From the NCBI GenBank assembly GCA_016713245.1, contig JADJPM010000001.1:868001-932000 (forward strand): 64,000 bases of DNA. Direction: 5' to 3'. Each line of letters starts with the position of its first letter. Positions within the stretch are counted from its first letter, which is position 1. The translations under genes and the position numbers were made by a program. Below are positions 49,796 through 58,652 of this stretch, one piece after another. Under the pieces are notes generated by a model that worked only from the letters and a program-made list of their open reading frames with translations, made no database searches and was not told where the DNA came from. Origin of the DNA: Verrucomicrobiaceae bacterium. GTDB lineage: Bacteria; Verrucomicrobiota; Verrucomicrobiia; Verrucomicrobiales; Verrucomicrobiaceae.

Positions 49796-52272
49796 TCACT
49801 TCCGCCGAAAGGTTTCACTCAGCACCAGTTCAGTCACGAAGGTCTTCAAGCCGCCGCCTTGTTTCAGCGAGTTGGTGACGATGTCATTCACGGCTTGGCT
49901 GTCAGCATACGTTGGTGCGGCGCCGGTGGCGTAGGTGAGGAGTTTTTCGGCGAGGCAGCGTTGGACGTCGGCGGGCTGGGCGAGGAGGAGTTGTTTGAAC
50001 TCTTTGATGTCTTTGAAGGGGCGGCCGTCGGCGAGTTGGCCGGTGGGATCGACGGGGAGGGAGACTTTGTATTGCCAGACGCCGCGGTTCTCGACTTTGG
50101 CGTTGGGTTTATCGCCCTTCTCCTTGCTGCGGTAGCGATCTCGCCAGCCGCCGATGACATCGAAGCTCTCCAAAGCGAAGCCGGGTGGGTCGATCTTGGC
50201 GTGGCAGCCGGCGCAGTTTTCGGAGGTGCTGTGTTTGGCCAAAATTTCGCGGATGGTGCTGGCACCGCGGGTGTCGGGCTCGACGCCGGGGATGCCGGGC
50301 GGTGGTGGCGGCGGTGGCTGGCCGAGGAGTCGCTTCATCATCCAGCCGCCGCGCAGCACGGGCGAGCTGACGGTGCCATTGGCGGTGACTTTGAGGATGC
50401 TGGCCTGCGTGAGCAAGCCGCCGCGCACGCTATCGGCCGGGAGCTTCACGCGGACGAATTCCTCGCTCTTCGCGACCTCGGTGCCGACGCCGTAATGCTC
50501 TGCGATGCGGCGATTCAGCATCAAGAAGTCGCTGTGGATGAAATTCGTGACGGGGAGGTCGTGGTGGAGGATTTCGGTGAAGAAGGCCTCTGTCTCGCCG
50601 ACCATCGCATACTTCAGCATCTCATCGAACTCGGGGTAAAGCATCGTATCAGGCGAGGTGGCGTCGATGCTGCGCAGATCGAGCCATTGACCGGCGAAGT
50701 TCTTCACGAAGGCCTGGCTGCGTTTGTCGGCGAGGAGGCGTTTCACCTGCGATTTGAGTGTTTCGGGCTCGTGGAGCTTTTTGGCGTCGGCGAGGCGCAT
50801 CAGTTCGTCATCCGGCAGGGTGCTCCAGAGAAAATACGAGAGACGTGAGGCCAAAGCGTGATCGCTGAGGCGTGGGCCGGGCAATTCATCGAAAAGCAAA
50901 AACTGCGGCGAGGTCAGCACGCCGCGCAGGCCGAGCTTGGTGGCTTCTACAAAGCTCCCGCCACCCGCGAGGGCGTCTTGGGCGAGTTTGACGAAGCGAT
51001 CGGCCTCACCGGGCTCCAGCGGACGACGGAAGGCCTTTGCGGCGAAGTTTTCGATCACCGTTTTCAGCGACGAGACTGGATCAGCAGGCTGCAATTCGTA
51101 GCCGATGGCCTTTTCGCCATCCCAAGGATTTTTGATCTTCTTTTTGTCGATCTGAACGACGGGCACCTCGCCAAAGATCGACTTCACGGAAGGTGGTGGC
51201 CATGCCTGAGCCTCCAGCGGCCCTTCGATGTCCACCCACTGCACGGCGAGGCCGCGACCGGTGAATTGCTTCGTCGTATCGGAGTCGCTGAGTCGTTTGC
51301 CATCGGCATCGTAACCGACGCGGAAGGGCAGCAGCATGAGATGCTCGCTGCGATTGATCGGCGCGATGACTTCCACCTCGCGTGGCTTATCGGCAGTCAT
51401 GTCCCAGGTGCCGAGCAGGCGCTTGCCGATTTTGTAATCGTTCGCGTAAAGGCGTGCGCTGATGGGTTCTCCTGCGCTTTGATAGCCGTAGGCGGAAAGG
51501 CGGATACGGTAGGTGCCACTGCGGACCATTTTGAAGTTCGAGAGGCCGAGCATGTAATCCGCATCCGTGAACATGACGAGCGCGTCATCGAGCGAGCGGA
51601 AGACCTGGCGTTTGCGCTGATACTTCTTCTTTGGATCAGCGGGCGGATCGTCTGGTAGGGCGAGGTTTTCGATGATGCTCTTTTGCTCCTTATAGCTGAA
51701 GCGTTGCTTTTTCATCTCCACCGGCACGCGGAGGTCCACGGCGGCATCGAGGGCCGCATCGGCGGCTTCGAGATACTTTTCGATCTGGAGCTGCGAGAAG
51801 CGCAGGCCTTCCGCGACGGTGTCGAAGCCATGCATCGGCGTGTCCTCCGGCAACAGGCCCGCGAGCGGTGTGTCGATGTGCAGCAGATCACGCACCGTGT
51901 TTTCATACTCGATGCGATTCAGTCGGCGCACGAGCGTGCGGCCTTGTGAGGTGATTTGCGCGGCGCTGGTGTCGCGGAGCTGGCTGTCGAGCGAGTCGAG
52001 GAAGGCGTCGGCGAGTTTCGCCTCGGGACGCGGCTTCTTTTCGGCGGCATTTCGCCATCGGCGACGCTGTCGTGGACCTTGACCCATTTTTCGAAGAGCT
52101 GCGGGTCACGCAGGTCAAAGGTCAAGGAGGTCAAGTCGAGGCCGCCTTTCTTCACCTCGGCGTCGTGGCATTCGACGCAATGTTGGTCGAGGAAGGTCGT
52201 GAGGGCCTTCGGCGCGGCGGCGAAGGCGAAGGCAGGGACGGAAAGGACGAGAAGGGCGGCAGGGACTCGCAT
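49796..52272 (-). pseudogene. DUF1587/DUF1592/DUF1588/DUF1585 secreted cytochrome protein, frameshifted
   Basis: The N-terminal frame (ATG 52272) has a signal peptide, a C32-V-E-C-H36 heme site and '..VADGEMPPK'. It then loses frame at an A4 run (52038-52041). The next frame continues at once with 'KKPRPEAKLADAFLDSLDSQL' and runs about 750 residues. It contains DUF1587 ('LVRRLNRIEYENTVRDLL'), DUF1592, DUF1588 ('SENCAGCHAKIDPPGFALE') and DUF1585. One missing A restores the gene, so this is a recent mutation or a sequencing error. Such proteins are abundant in Planctomycetota and Verrucomicrobiota. Function unsettled. Confidence 0.85.
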
Positions 52273-52285
52273 GAGGCGTGCGGGT

Positions 52286-53056
52286 TTATGAAGCGAAGCC
52301 GGCATCACGCAAGGCGGGGAACTGGCTGCGCCAGGTGTGGAGGATGGCGGGATCGATCTCGGCGCGGAGGACGTGCTCGTGGTCTCCCGCATCGGCGATG
52401 ATGACGCCGTGGGGATCGACAACGAGGCTGCGGCCGGGGTAGGTGAAGCTGGGATCGGTGCCGCATTGGTTCACGCCGATGACGAAGGCGAGATTTTCGA
52501 TGGCCCGAGCCTGCAGCAGGGTGATCCAATGCTGCACACGCTTGATCGGCCACGCGGCGATGAAGACGAGCAGCTCCGCGCCGGCCTTCACGGCCTCGCG
52601 GGCGAGCTCGGGAAAGCGTAGATCGTAGCAGATGAGTGGCGCGATTTTGACGCCCTGCCACTCGATGACCGTCACGCCCTTGCCAGCAGTGTGCGCCGTG
52701 CTTTCACCGCCGAGACTGAAGGGCTGGTTCTTGCTGTAGCGGCCCAAAACCTGGCCTTCAGGCGTGATGAAGAGGCTTTGGTTTCGGCAATCGCCTTTCG
52801 CGTCCTGCGTGACGAGGCCACCGATGACGGCGCAGCGATACTCGCGGGCCATTTCGATGAGAAATTGCTCGGTGGTACCTTGCTCGGGCTCGGCGGTGAT
52901 TTGGGTTTCGATGCTGAAACCGGTCGCAAACATCTCCGGCAGCACGATGAGCGAGCCTGGAGCCGGTTTCGCCTCGGCGATGAGCTGGCGGGCCTTGGCG
53001 AGGCTGGCGGGCTTGTCCTCCCAGACGGAGTTCATTTGGACGAGGTAGGTGATCAT
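52286..53056 (-). CDS. Carbon-nitrogen hydrolase (nitrilase superfamily, omega-amidase-like)
   Basis: The 256-residue protein has the catalytic triad segments E in 'IVLPEMFATGF' (about 39-49), K in 'GRYSKNQPFSLG' and C in 'LICYDLRFPELARE'. The small size and M-F-x-T-G-F after the Glu are like YafV/Nit2 omega-amidases, which deaminate alpha-ketoglutaramate-type compounds. Its ATG fits the family start. It is 13 bases upstream of the frameshifted DUF1592 gene. Confidence 0.9.
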   Translation of the reverse strand: MITYLVQMNSVWEDKPASLAKARQLIAEAKPAPGSLIVLPEMFATGFSIETQITAEPEQGTTEQFLIEMAREYRCAVIGGLVTQDAKGDCRNQSLFITPEGQVLGRYSKNQPFSLGGESTAHTAGKGVTVIEWQGVKIAPLICYDLRFPELAREAVKAGAELLVFIAAWPIKRVQHWITLLQARAIENLAFVIGVNQCGTDPSFTYPGRSLVVDPHGVIIADAGDHEHVLRAEIDPAILHTWRSQFPALRDAGFAS

Positions 53057-53147
53057 TGGGGAGGCGGAACGGATTGATGAATGATGAACAATCGATTGCT
53101 GATTTTTTGAGGGATGTAGCGCTTTCCACGAAGGGCAATGAACAATC

Positions 53148-53216
53148 GTAGGCCGGATGTGTTGGGCGGTGGGCGTCTCGCGGTTCTCTTCGTGAGCCAC
53201 GCCCAACTATCCGGCC
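53148..53216 (+). repeat. REP-like palindromic repeat, copy A
   Basis: The repeat has ends GTAGGCCGGATGTGTTGGGC and GCCCAACTATCCGGCC, which pair with each other around a variable centre of about 30 bases. It lies between the nitrilase and MFS genes, 45 bases from inverted copy B. Confidence 0.75.
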
Positions 53217-53261
53217 ATGACATGTGCGAAGGCGAAGAGGACCACGCACGCTTCCAAACCA

Positions 53262-53329
53262 GCCGGATAGTTCGGCGATGGAGACGATGAGGATGACGGT
53301 GCGTTTTGCGCCGAACACATCCGGCCTAC
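53262..53329 (-). repeat. REP-like palindromic repeat, copy B (inverted)
   Basis: This is the reverse-oriented copy with ends GCCGGATAGTTCGGCG and CGCCGAACACATCCGGCCTA. Together with copy A it forms a BIME-like head-to-head pair just after the MFS stop codon. Confidence 0.75.
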
Positions 53330-53338
53330 GAACAAGCG

Positions 53339-54565
53339 TCACAACCGCTCGGGCCTCAGCCTTTTCATCGTTTCGGGATCGCTGGTGCGGGCGCGGACGG
53401 TGATGAAGGCGCTGGCGGAGAGGATGGCGGCTCCACAGACGATGGAAAAGGTTTGGAAGCTCATCACCTTGAGCATCGCAAAGGCGAGGAAGGGGGCGAG
53501 GAGACCGCGCAGGCCGGTGAGGAAGGTATGGACGCTCATGTACTCGGCCACGGCATGCTTGGGAGCGAGTTTGGTGACCCACAATGCCCAGGTGACATTG
53601 CCGCCGGCGTTCGCCATGCCCCACAAGGCCATGCCAAAGGTCCACCACGCGACGTTTTGACCGAGGTAGAAGCAGAGGATGCCTGCGGCGAAGAAGACAT
53701 TCAGCGCCGCCCGCACGCCGAAGAGGTGAAAGCGGTCATACACGAGCCCCCACGGATACGAGAAGACGAGACGGGCGAGCACCGGCACCACGCAGGTGAT
53801 GAAGGCGACCTGCTTTTCCGGCAGGTTGATGCCGTGGACGGGATTGGCGAGGTATTCGACGAAGAGGCAGGCGGCGGCGAGATTTCCCACGCCCATCATC
53901 ATCCAGGAAATCAGCAGCGTGCGGAAGTCATGATCCTCACGCACCCAGCGCCAGGCGCTCCAGAGGCTGGTGCGGGCATTTTCCTCCGGCTGCCAGGGTG
54001 TGGCGGGCAGGCCGTAGGTCCACAGGCCGCTGACGAAGCCGCTCAAAGCATACGCCCACAGCAGCCAGGTGTAGTTTTTCAAATCGAGATCGAGCAGCCA
54101 GCCCGCCGCGTAGCCAAAGGCCACTGCCGCGCCGGCCCGTGTGACACCCGCGATGGCGTAGAGTTTGCCCCGGGCGGCCTCGGGATAGTTCATGCGATAG
54201 ATCTGCGTCATCAGCGGGATCTGCATCGAGAAGCAGAAGATGCCGAGACCGAGGCCGAGCAGGTAAAGTGCGGGCGAATCGGGAAAGGTGGCGCTGACCG
54301 CCATGCTGGCACCGCCGAGCATCTGCACCTTCGCCGCTGTTCGGGCGATGGTGCTTTTCGCCCGCAGGAGCAGCGGAACGACAAACAGGCTCGTCACCAT
54401 GCCGCCGCTCGTCGCGGCGAGGAAACTCGCTTTCGCCATGTCACCCATCGCAAAGACTCGAACGGCCACGAGCATGCCAAAAGTGGCCGTCAGCGTGTCG
54501 AGCACCCCGGCGGGCAGCGAGCGCCAGAGCTCGTTGCGAAAGGTGCGCGTTGTGTCGTGGGTCAC
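53339..54565 (-). CDS. MFS transporter
   Basis: The 408-residue protein has about 12 hydrophobic helices. Loop motifs are degenerate; 'YPWGLVYDRFHLFGVRA' is the clearest MFS-like one. Substrate cannot be inferred. The start is taken as GTG, because no ATG precedes the hydrophobic core in frame apart from one far upstream inside non-conserved sequence. A REP-like pair lies at its 3' end. Confidence 0.8.
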   Translation of the reverse strand: MTHDTTRTFRNELWRSLPAGVLDTLTATFGMLVAVRVFAMGDMAKASFLAATSGGMVTSLFVVPLLLRAKSTIARTAAKVQMLGGASMAVSATFPDSPALYLLGLGLGIFCFSMQIPLMTQIYRMNYPEAARGKLYAIAGVTRAGAAVAFGYAAGWLLDLDLKNYTWLLWAYALSGFVSGLWTYGLPATPWQPEENARTSLWSAWRWVREDHDFRTLLISWMMMGVGNLAAACLFVEYLANPVHGINLPEKQVAFITCVVPVLARLVFSYPWGLVYDRFHLFGVRAALNVFFAAGILCFYLGQNVAWWTFGMALWGMANAGGNVTWALWVTKLAPKHAVAEYMSVHTFLTGLRGLLAPFLAFAMLKVMSFQTFSIVCGAAILSASAFITVRARTSDPETMKRLRPERL

Positions 54566-54618
54566 GCCCGCTTCATGGCATGCGTGCGCCGGGGAGTCCA
54601 GTGGCGGTGAGGAGCGGT

Positions 54619-54867
54619 TTAGGCGGCCTTCTTCGTCTTCTTGGCAGCCGGGGCGGCTTTCGGGGCGGCGGCTTTGACGACTTTGAGCTTCGGAGCGGGC
54701 TTGGAGGCGGCCACCCATTCGGCGTAATGGAGCCAGGTTTCGCAGCCTTCATCGCGAAGGTAGTCGGTGTCTTGAAGGAGGCCACGCTTGTGGAAGTCGA
54801 GGATCTCCGATTTGGCGAAGGGGCCAAATTCGACGAAGGCGCGGCTCAGGGTCACGAGGGATTTCAT
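54619..54867 (-). CDS. Small GYF_2/DUF4339-like protein with Lys/Ala tail
   Basis: Residues about 8-55 ('GPFAKSEILDFHKRGLLQDTDYLRDEGCETWLHYAEWV' in parts) resemble the GYF_2 module, in which a short helix is followed by 'G...D.....G...W'. The last 25 residues are AAPKAAPAAKK-type, like the tail of the DksA-like protein in this window. Function unknown; possibly a protein-protein or nucleic-acid-binding adaptor. Confidence 0.65.
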   Translation of the reverse strand: MKSLVTLSRAFVEFGPFAKSEILDFHKRGLLQDTDYLRDEGCETWLHYAEWVAASKPAPKLKVVKAAAPKAAPAAKKTKKAA

Positions 54868-55016
54868 AGGCTTTTTTGAGGTATGATGAGGTTTGAGGGG
54901 GCTCCCGGTTCGACCGAGCGGCCCTCCATCTCAAGCAAAAGGTCTGCCACATTTTGGCTGGGATGCGCCGCGTGGCTTGCGCCCCGAAAATCTTGCCCTT
55001 AGAGTACCTGAGCAAA

Positions 55017-56024
55017 ATGATAGTGTGTCTCGAATCCTCAGTGCTCGGCGGTTACCTCACGAATGAAGTGCCGGGATTGGTCACGGGCATGCTTCACCTC
55101 ACGGGCCAAAAACAGCCGGTGCGCATCGAGCTGGTGGGAAACTTCCTGCGCGACATCGCGGGCTGCCGCGTGGACTTCCACAATCCCCTGCCGGAGATGA
55201 ACGAGGCCAGCGTGGATGCCATCACCCCCCTGCAAAGCGGATACACCGGCGTCATGACCGCCTCCTACCGCGTGGCGAAGATCCCCCGCCGCCGGGCTGG
55301 CAAGGCCGCGAGCGCCTTTCCCGTGCCGCCGGGGCTCAAAAACCTGCTTTTCTTTGAGTGGTTCAACCAGGACAACCAGCGCGTGCTCATCCAAAGTTGG
55401 CATCTGCAAATCCGCGTTTCCGCTCCCCGCTGGCAGCTCACGAAAGAGGAGGAAAACGCCCTCCTGCGCCAAAACCGGGCCCGCCGGAAGCATTTCCTGC
55501 TCGGCGAGCGAGGCCAGGACGGTGCCCTCGCCGATGCGCTGCACAGCCCCGGCTTTGACGATCCCTTCCAGCCGAAAAATCCCGCCAGCGATCCCTTCCA
55601 AGCGCCCGCCGGAGGTAAAAAAGCGCCACCCGCCACGGAAAAGCCCTCTCCGTCCGCCGATCCGGCCAAACGCTCCGCAGCACTGGCCAAAGAGCTGCGC
55701 CGATTCCAGAGCCTGCTCGTCTTCAACGACGAAATCCGCACGCGTCCCGCCGTCCTACGCCTGCTTTCCACGGTGGCGGATCTCGGCGCTCACCTCGTGC
55801 ATGTGCTGCGCCAGTTTGCCGAGGCCGCGAAGCCCGAGTGGACCTTCCTCATCACCGATCTGGAGCAGAGCCTCCCCCTCTTCGCCGCCGCCCTGAACGC
55901 CACCGACAAGCTCGTCCAGCAACACCCCGCCGGAGCCGATATCGAGTGGCTCTCCGGCGTGCAGGCTAGCCTGCTCAACATCGAGCTGCGCATGCGAGAA
56001 CTGCTCGGTCTGCTGCGGAACTGA
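55017..56024 (+). CDS. Protein of unknown function
   Basis: The 335-residue protein has an N-terminal part (1-135) that is beta-rich and compact: 'VCLESSVLGGYLTNEVPGLVTG', 'IELVGNFLRDIAGCRVDF' and 'GVMTASYRVAKIPRRR'. A linker rich in Pro, Lys and Ser (about 185-225) joins it to a C-terminal helical part (about 225-335). No signal peptide or membrane helix is visible. The internal ATG is preferred over an earlier in-frame start at 54954 because the conserved-looking region begins there. No family recognised. Confidence 0.7.
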   Translation: MIVCLESSVLGGYLTNEVPGLVTGMLHLTGQKQPVRIELVGNFLRDIAGCRVDFHNPLPEMNEASVDAITPLQSGYTGVMTASYRVAKIPRRRAGKAASAFPVPPGLKNLLFFEWFNQDNQRVLIQSWHLQIRVSAPRWQLTKEEENALLRQNRARRKHFLLGERGQDGALADALHSPGFDDPFQPKNPASDPFQAPAGGKKAPPATEKPSPSADPAKRSAALAKELRRFQSLLVFNDEIRTRPAVLRLLSTVADLGAHLVHVLRQFAEAAKPEWTFLITDLEQSLPLFAAALNATDKLVQQHPAGADIEWLSGVQASLLNIELRMRELLGLLRN

Positions 56025-56093
56025 AGCGGAGAGCCAGGGGCGTAGGGCGGAGAGTTCCAATCCATGGAGAAACTGAGAATGGAGGAACTATGC

Positions 56094-56172
56094 ATGGAGG
56101 AATGGATGTAGGCCTGAAGGCTGCCCTCTGGCATTTGCGCCATTTTCAGTTTTCCATTCTCCATTCCTCCAT
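56094..56172 (+). promoter_or_regulatory. Inverted repeat directly upstream of the AraC-type regulator
   Basis: A 13-bp perfect stem (56094-56106 with 56160-56172, arms ATGGAGGAATGGA) has a 53-base loop. It ends 12 bases before the regulator's ATG. The surrounding 100 bases repeat GAATGGAGGAA-like words. It could be a leader hairpin or a remnant repeat. Confidence 0.45.
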
Positions 56173-56184
56173 TCTGATTGCTCT

Positions 56185-57327
56185 ATGCGCCTCCCCTCCG
56201 TCGCCATCCTCGTCGATACCTCGCGGTCCTATGGCCGCGATATCGTGCGCGGTATCCGGCGCTATGCGGCCGAGCACGGGCCGTGGTCGCTCTATTTGGA
56301 GCCGAGGGACCTGCGCAGCAGCTTTCCTGAATGGCTGAAAAACTGGCGCGGTGATGGCATCCTCTCGCGCACCGTCGATGCGACGCTGCTGCGCCAGCTC
56401 AAGGCCACGAAGCTGCCGGTCGTCGAGATGCGCACCACCGTTTTGAAGCATCCGTTTCCCTTCGTCGGTATCGACAACAGCGTCATCGGTGCCCGCGTGG
56501 CCGCGCATTTTCGCACGCTCGGCTTCCAGCACTTCGCCTGCGTGCAGGATGCCTCGGAGAATTTCTTCCTCGAACGGCGTGATACCTTCATCCAGGCCGT
56601 GAACGAGGCCGGATTCGACTGCCCGGTGTTTCAATCCAAACGCTCGAACTGGGAGCAGCACCAGCGAGAGCTCGCCACCTGGCTGCGTGCCCTTCCCAAG
56701 CCCGCCGGCGTTTTCGCCGTGAATGATCAGATGGGCTTCTGGGTGCTCGATGCGGCCCGACGGGCAGGTCTCGCCGTGCCGGAGGAGTTCGCCGTCGTCG
56801 GGGCCGAAAACGACAACATGCTCTGCGAGACCGCCTCGCCCCCGCTTTCGAGCGTGAAGCTACGCGGACAAGCCGTCGGATACGATGCCGCACGGGTGCT
56901 CGACGAGTGGATGACGAAAAAACGCCTCCCGAAACCCGGCGAACGCCATCTCCACGCCCCTGGCGACATCGTCACCCGCCAGTCGAGCGACATCGTGGCC
57001 GTGGAAGACCCACGCATCGCCGCTGCGCTTCGTTTTATCCGGCAAAATGCCACCCAGCCGCTCGATGTGGCCCGCGTGGCCCGCGAATGCGCCCTCTCCC
57101 GCAGCGTGCTCGAGCGGCGCATGAAGGCCCTCATTGGCCGCAGCCCCGGCGAGGAGATCGCCCGCTTGCGCTTCGCCGCCGTCGAAAAACTCCTCCTCCA
57201 GACCGATCTCACCCTCGATGCCATCGCCGCGAAATGCGGCTTCACCCACCCCCAATACATGGCTGAGGCCTTCCGCAAACGCACCGGCATGACGCCCGGC
57301 ACGTTTCGGCGAAAGCGAGCCGGGTGA
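56185..57327 (+). CDS. XylR/AraC-type transcriptional regulator
   Basis: Residues about 5-270 are a LacI-type periplasmic-binding-protein-like sensor ('SVAILVDTSRSYGRDIVRGIRRYAAEHGPW' in parts, 'FPFVGIDNSVIGARVAAHF', 'GVFAVNDQMGFWVLDAARRAGLAVPEEFAVVG'). The last 100 residues are an AraC HTH pair ('LDVARVARECALSRSVLERRM', 'LTLDAIAAKCGFTHPQYMAEAFRKRTGMTPGTFR'). This is the XylR architecture used to activate sugar catabolism. No catabolic target is next to it. Confidence 0.93.
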   Translation: MRLPSVAILVDTSRSYGRDIVRGIRRYAAEHGPWSLYLEPRDLRSSFPEWLKNWRGDGILSRTVDATLLRQLKATKLPVVEMRTTVLKHPFPFVGIDNSVIGARVAAHFRTLGFQHFACVQDASENFFLERRDTFIQAVNEAGFDCPVFQSKRSNWEQHQRELATWLRALPKPAGVFAVNDQMGFWVLDAARRAGLAVPEEFAVVGAENDNMLCETASPPLSSVKLRGQAVGYDAARVLDEWMTKKRLPKPGERHLHAPGDIVTRQSSDIVAVEDPRIAAALRFIRQNATQPLDVARVARECALSRSVLERRMKALIGRSPGEEIARLRFAAVEKLLLQTDLTLDAIAAKCGFTHPQYMAEAFRKRTGMTPGTFRRKRAG

Positions 57328-57383
57328 GGCGCTGGCGAAAAAGCGGGGCTTGACCGGGTGGGTTGGTTTATGCAGCCTAAGAA

Positions 57384-57557
57384 ATGATTACGACCATCAT
57401 CAAGACCGGCGCTTCTCAGGGGATCATCCTTGATCCCAGCCTTCTTCAGCTCGCCCGCCTCCAATTAGGCGACGAGATCGAGATCGAAGTACAGGCAAAT
57501 CGAACGATCCTCGTGAAGCCAGTTGCCGCCAATCTGCGAGAAGGCATCTCTGACTAG
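57384..57557 (+). CDS. MazE/AbrB-like small DNA-binding protein (orphan)
   Basis: A 57-codon frame reads MITTIIKTGASQGIILDPSL, then 'LGDEIEIEVQANRTILVKPV'. This is the SpoVT/AbrB (MazE) swapped-hairpin pattern: short strand, G-x-S-x-x-I-x-x-P-x-x-L, then 'GDxIEIE'. A MazF-type toxin would normally follow, but the next 190 bases contain only a REP-like repeat. It may be an orphan antitoxin or regulator. Confidence 0.75.
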   Translation: MITTIIKTGASQGIILDPSLLQLARLQLGDEIEIEVQANRTILVKPVAANLREGISD

Positions 57558-57591
57558 CACAAGCTAAGGAGGCGCACGACGCTTGAGTTAT

Positions 57592-57661
57592 GTAGGGCGG
57601 ATGTGTTCGGCGGGTTAGACTCCACCTATACCTCCAGTTTTCATCGCCGAACTATCCGGCC
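57592..57661 (+). repeat. REP-like palindromic repeat, copy C
   Basis: The repeat starts GTAGGGCGGATGTGTTCGGCG and ends CGCCGAACTATCCGGC, the same ends as copies A and B around 53.2 kb with a different centre. It lies in the gap between the MazE-like gene and the 3' end of a lipoprotein gene. Confidence 0.75.
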
Positions 57662-57746
57662 GGATTGGGGGGGGCATTCGTTGGCCGAAACATCATCGTT
57701 TTCTCACTGCAATCCCATCCTTGATAGGCACAACGCATACTCCAGC

Positions 57747-58535
57747 TCACCGCCACACCTTCAGCTCCGTCATCCGCCACTCATGCGCTTTCAGGGTCAA
57801 AGGACGGCGCACGGTTTCGAGGAAGTGGCGGGGCCACTCGGTGCCGTTTGGGCCGGGCTGGAAATCACTGAAGGTCACATCGACATCGGCACCTGCGGTC
57901 GAATCGAGGCCGTTGAGGGTGAACTGCACCCGGCGCAGCCGGTGGTCACGCTGGCTGATCCAGGCGATGATCTTGTCCTCCGCCGAGCGGCCCACGCCGG
58001 GCGTCAAGGTGCCAAAAACCAGCGAACAGGGATCGCCCTCGATCTCCTGACGTTGCATCACCGGCCAGATCCGCCAGTCGTGGCCGCGTGCGAGCAGGTA
58101 GTCCGCACCGAAAACGAACATCGTGTAAGCATCCGCCACCAGGGCGGCGGCATCTTTTTCCGTCTGCGTCGGCTGGCGATTGATGGGGAGGTCCACCTCG
58201 ATCGTCCTCGGCGTGCGAAGCACCGTTTTGATTCCGCTTGGCCCCGTGTGCGTCTGCTCCACCCGACTCAAACGAGGGAAATAGACCTCCCGGGAGCTTT
58301 TTCGATACTCGGCATTCACCAGCTCCGGCTGCATTTTCTGCACGATCTTCGTCCATTCGCCGGTGAAGGCCACCTCCACGCGATCGAGCCTGTGCCAAGG
58401 CTTGCCTGCCTTCTCGGCGCTCTTTTCCAAGAGCTGCACGACCTGCCGGCTGGTCTGGCCGAGAGACTGATTCGGGTTCGGCAGGCTGGTGCAGGCAGCC
58501 AAGAGCGAGCAGGAGAGGAGCAGGAGTTTATACAT
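57747..58535 (-). CDS. Lipoprotein of unknown function
   Basis: The 262-residue protein has a signal and lipobox (LLAAC, C15). The mature part contains 'HRLDRVEVAFTGEWTKIVQKMQPEL', 'AAALVADAYTMFVFGADYLL' and a C-terminal beta-rich segment. This general plan is like outer-membrane lipoproteins of the LolB/DUF1571 sort, but no family is certain. Located convergent to the MazE-like gene and downstream of a glnB terminator. Confidence 0.75.
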   Translation of the reverse strand: MYKLLLLSCSLLAACTSLPNPNQSLGQTSRQVVQLLEKSAEKAGKPWHRLDRVEVAFTGEWTKIVQKMQPELVNAEYRKSSREVYFPRLSRVEQTHTGPSGIKTVLRTPRTIEVDLPINRQPTQTEKDAAALVADAYTMFVFGADYLLARGHDWRIWPVMQRQEIEGDPCSLVFGTLTPGVGRSAEDKIIAWISQRDHRLRRVQFTLNGLDSTAGADVDVTFSDFQPGPNGTEWPRHFLETVRRPLTLKAHEWRMTELKVWR

Positions 58536-58580
58536 TGCCTGTTTTACGCCTTCATCGCTCCTTTGGACGTGGTTCCACAT

Positions 58581-58614
58581 CAAAAACAAAAGACCCACCT
58601 GCGGAGGCAGGCGG
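58581..58614 (-). terminator. Rho-independent terminator of glnB
   Basis: A 9-bp stem (58593-58601 with 58606-58614, one G-U pair in the minus-strand RNA) has a 4-nt loop. It is followed on the minus strand by UUUUGUUUUU (58581-58590). It lies 38 bases past the glnB stop codon. Confidence 0.88.
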
Positions 58615-58652
58615 GCCTTTGTGCAACAAATGAAGCGGTCTTAGGGAGTAAA

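Noticed and set aside
51919..52422. A separate small cytochrome gene upstream of the DUF1592 gene
   Set aside because: The heme domain continues directly into the longer frame if one A is restored, and after the A run the shorter frame becomes Ser/Arg/Thr-rich nonsense.
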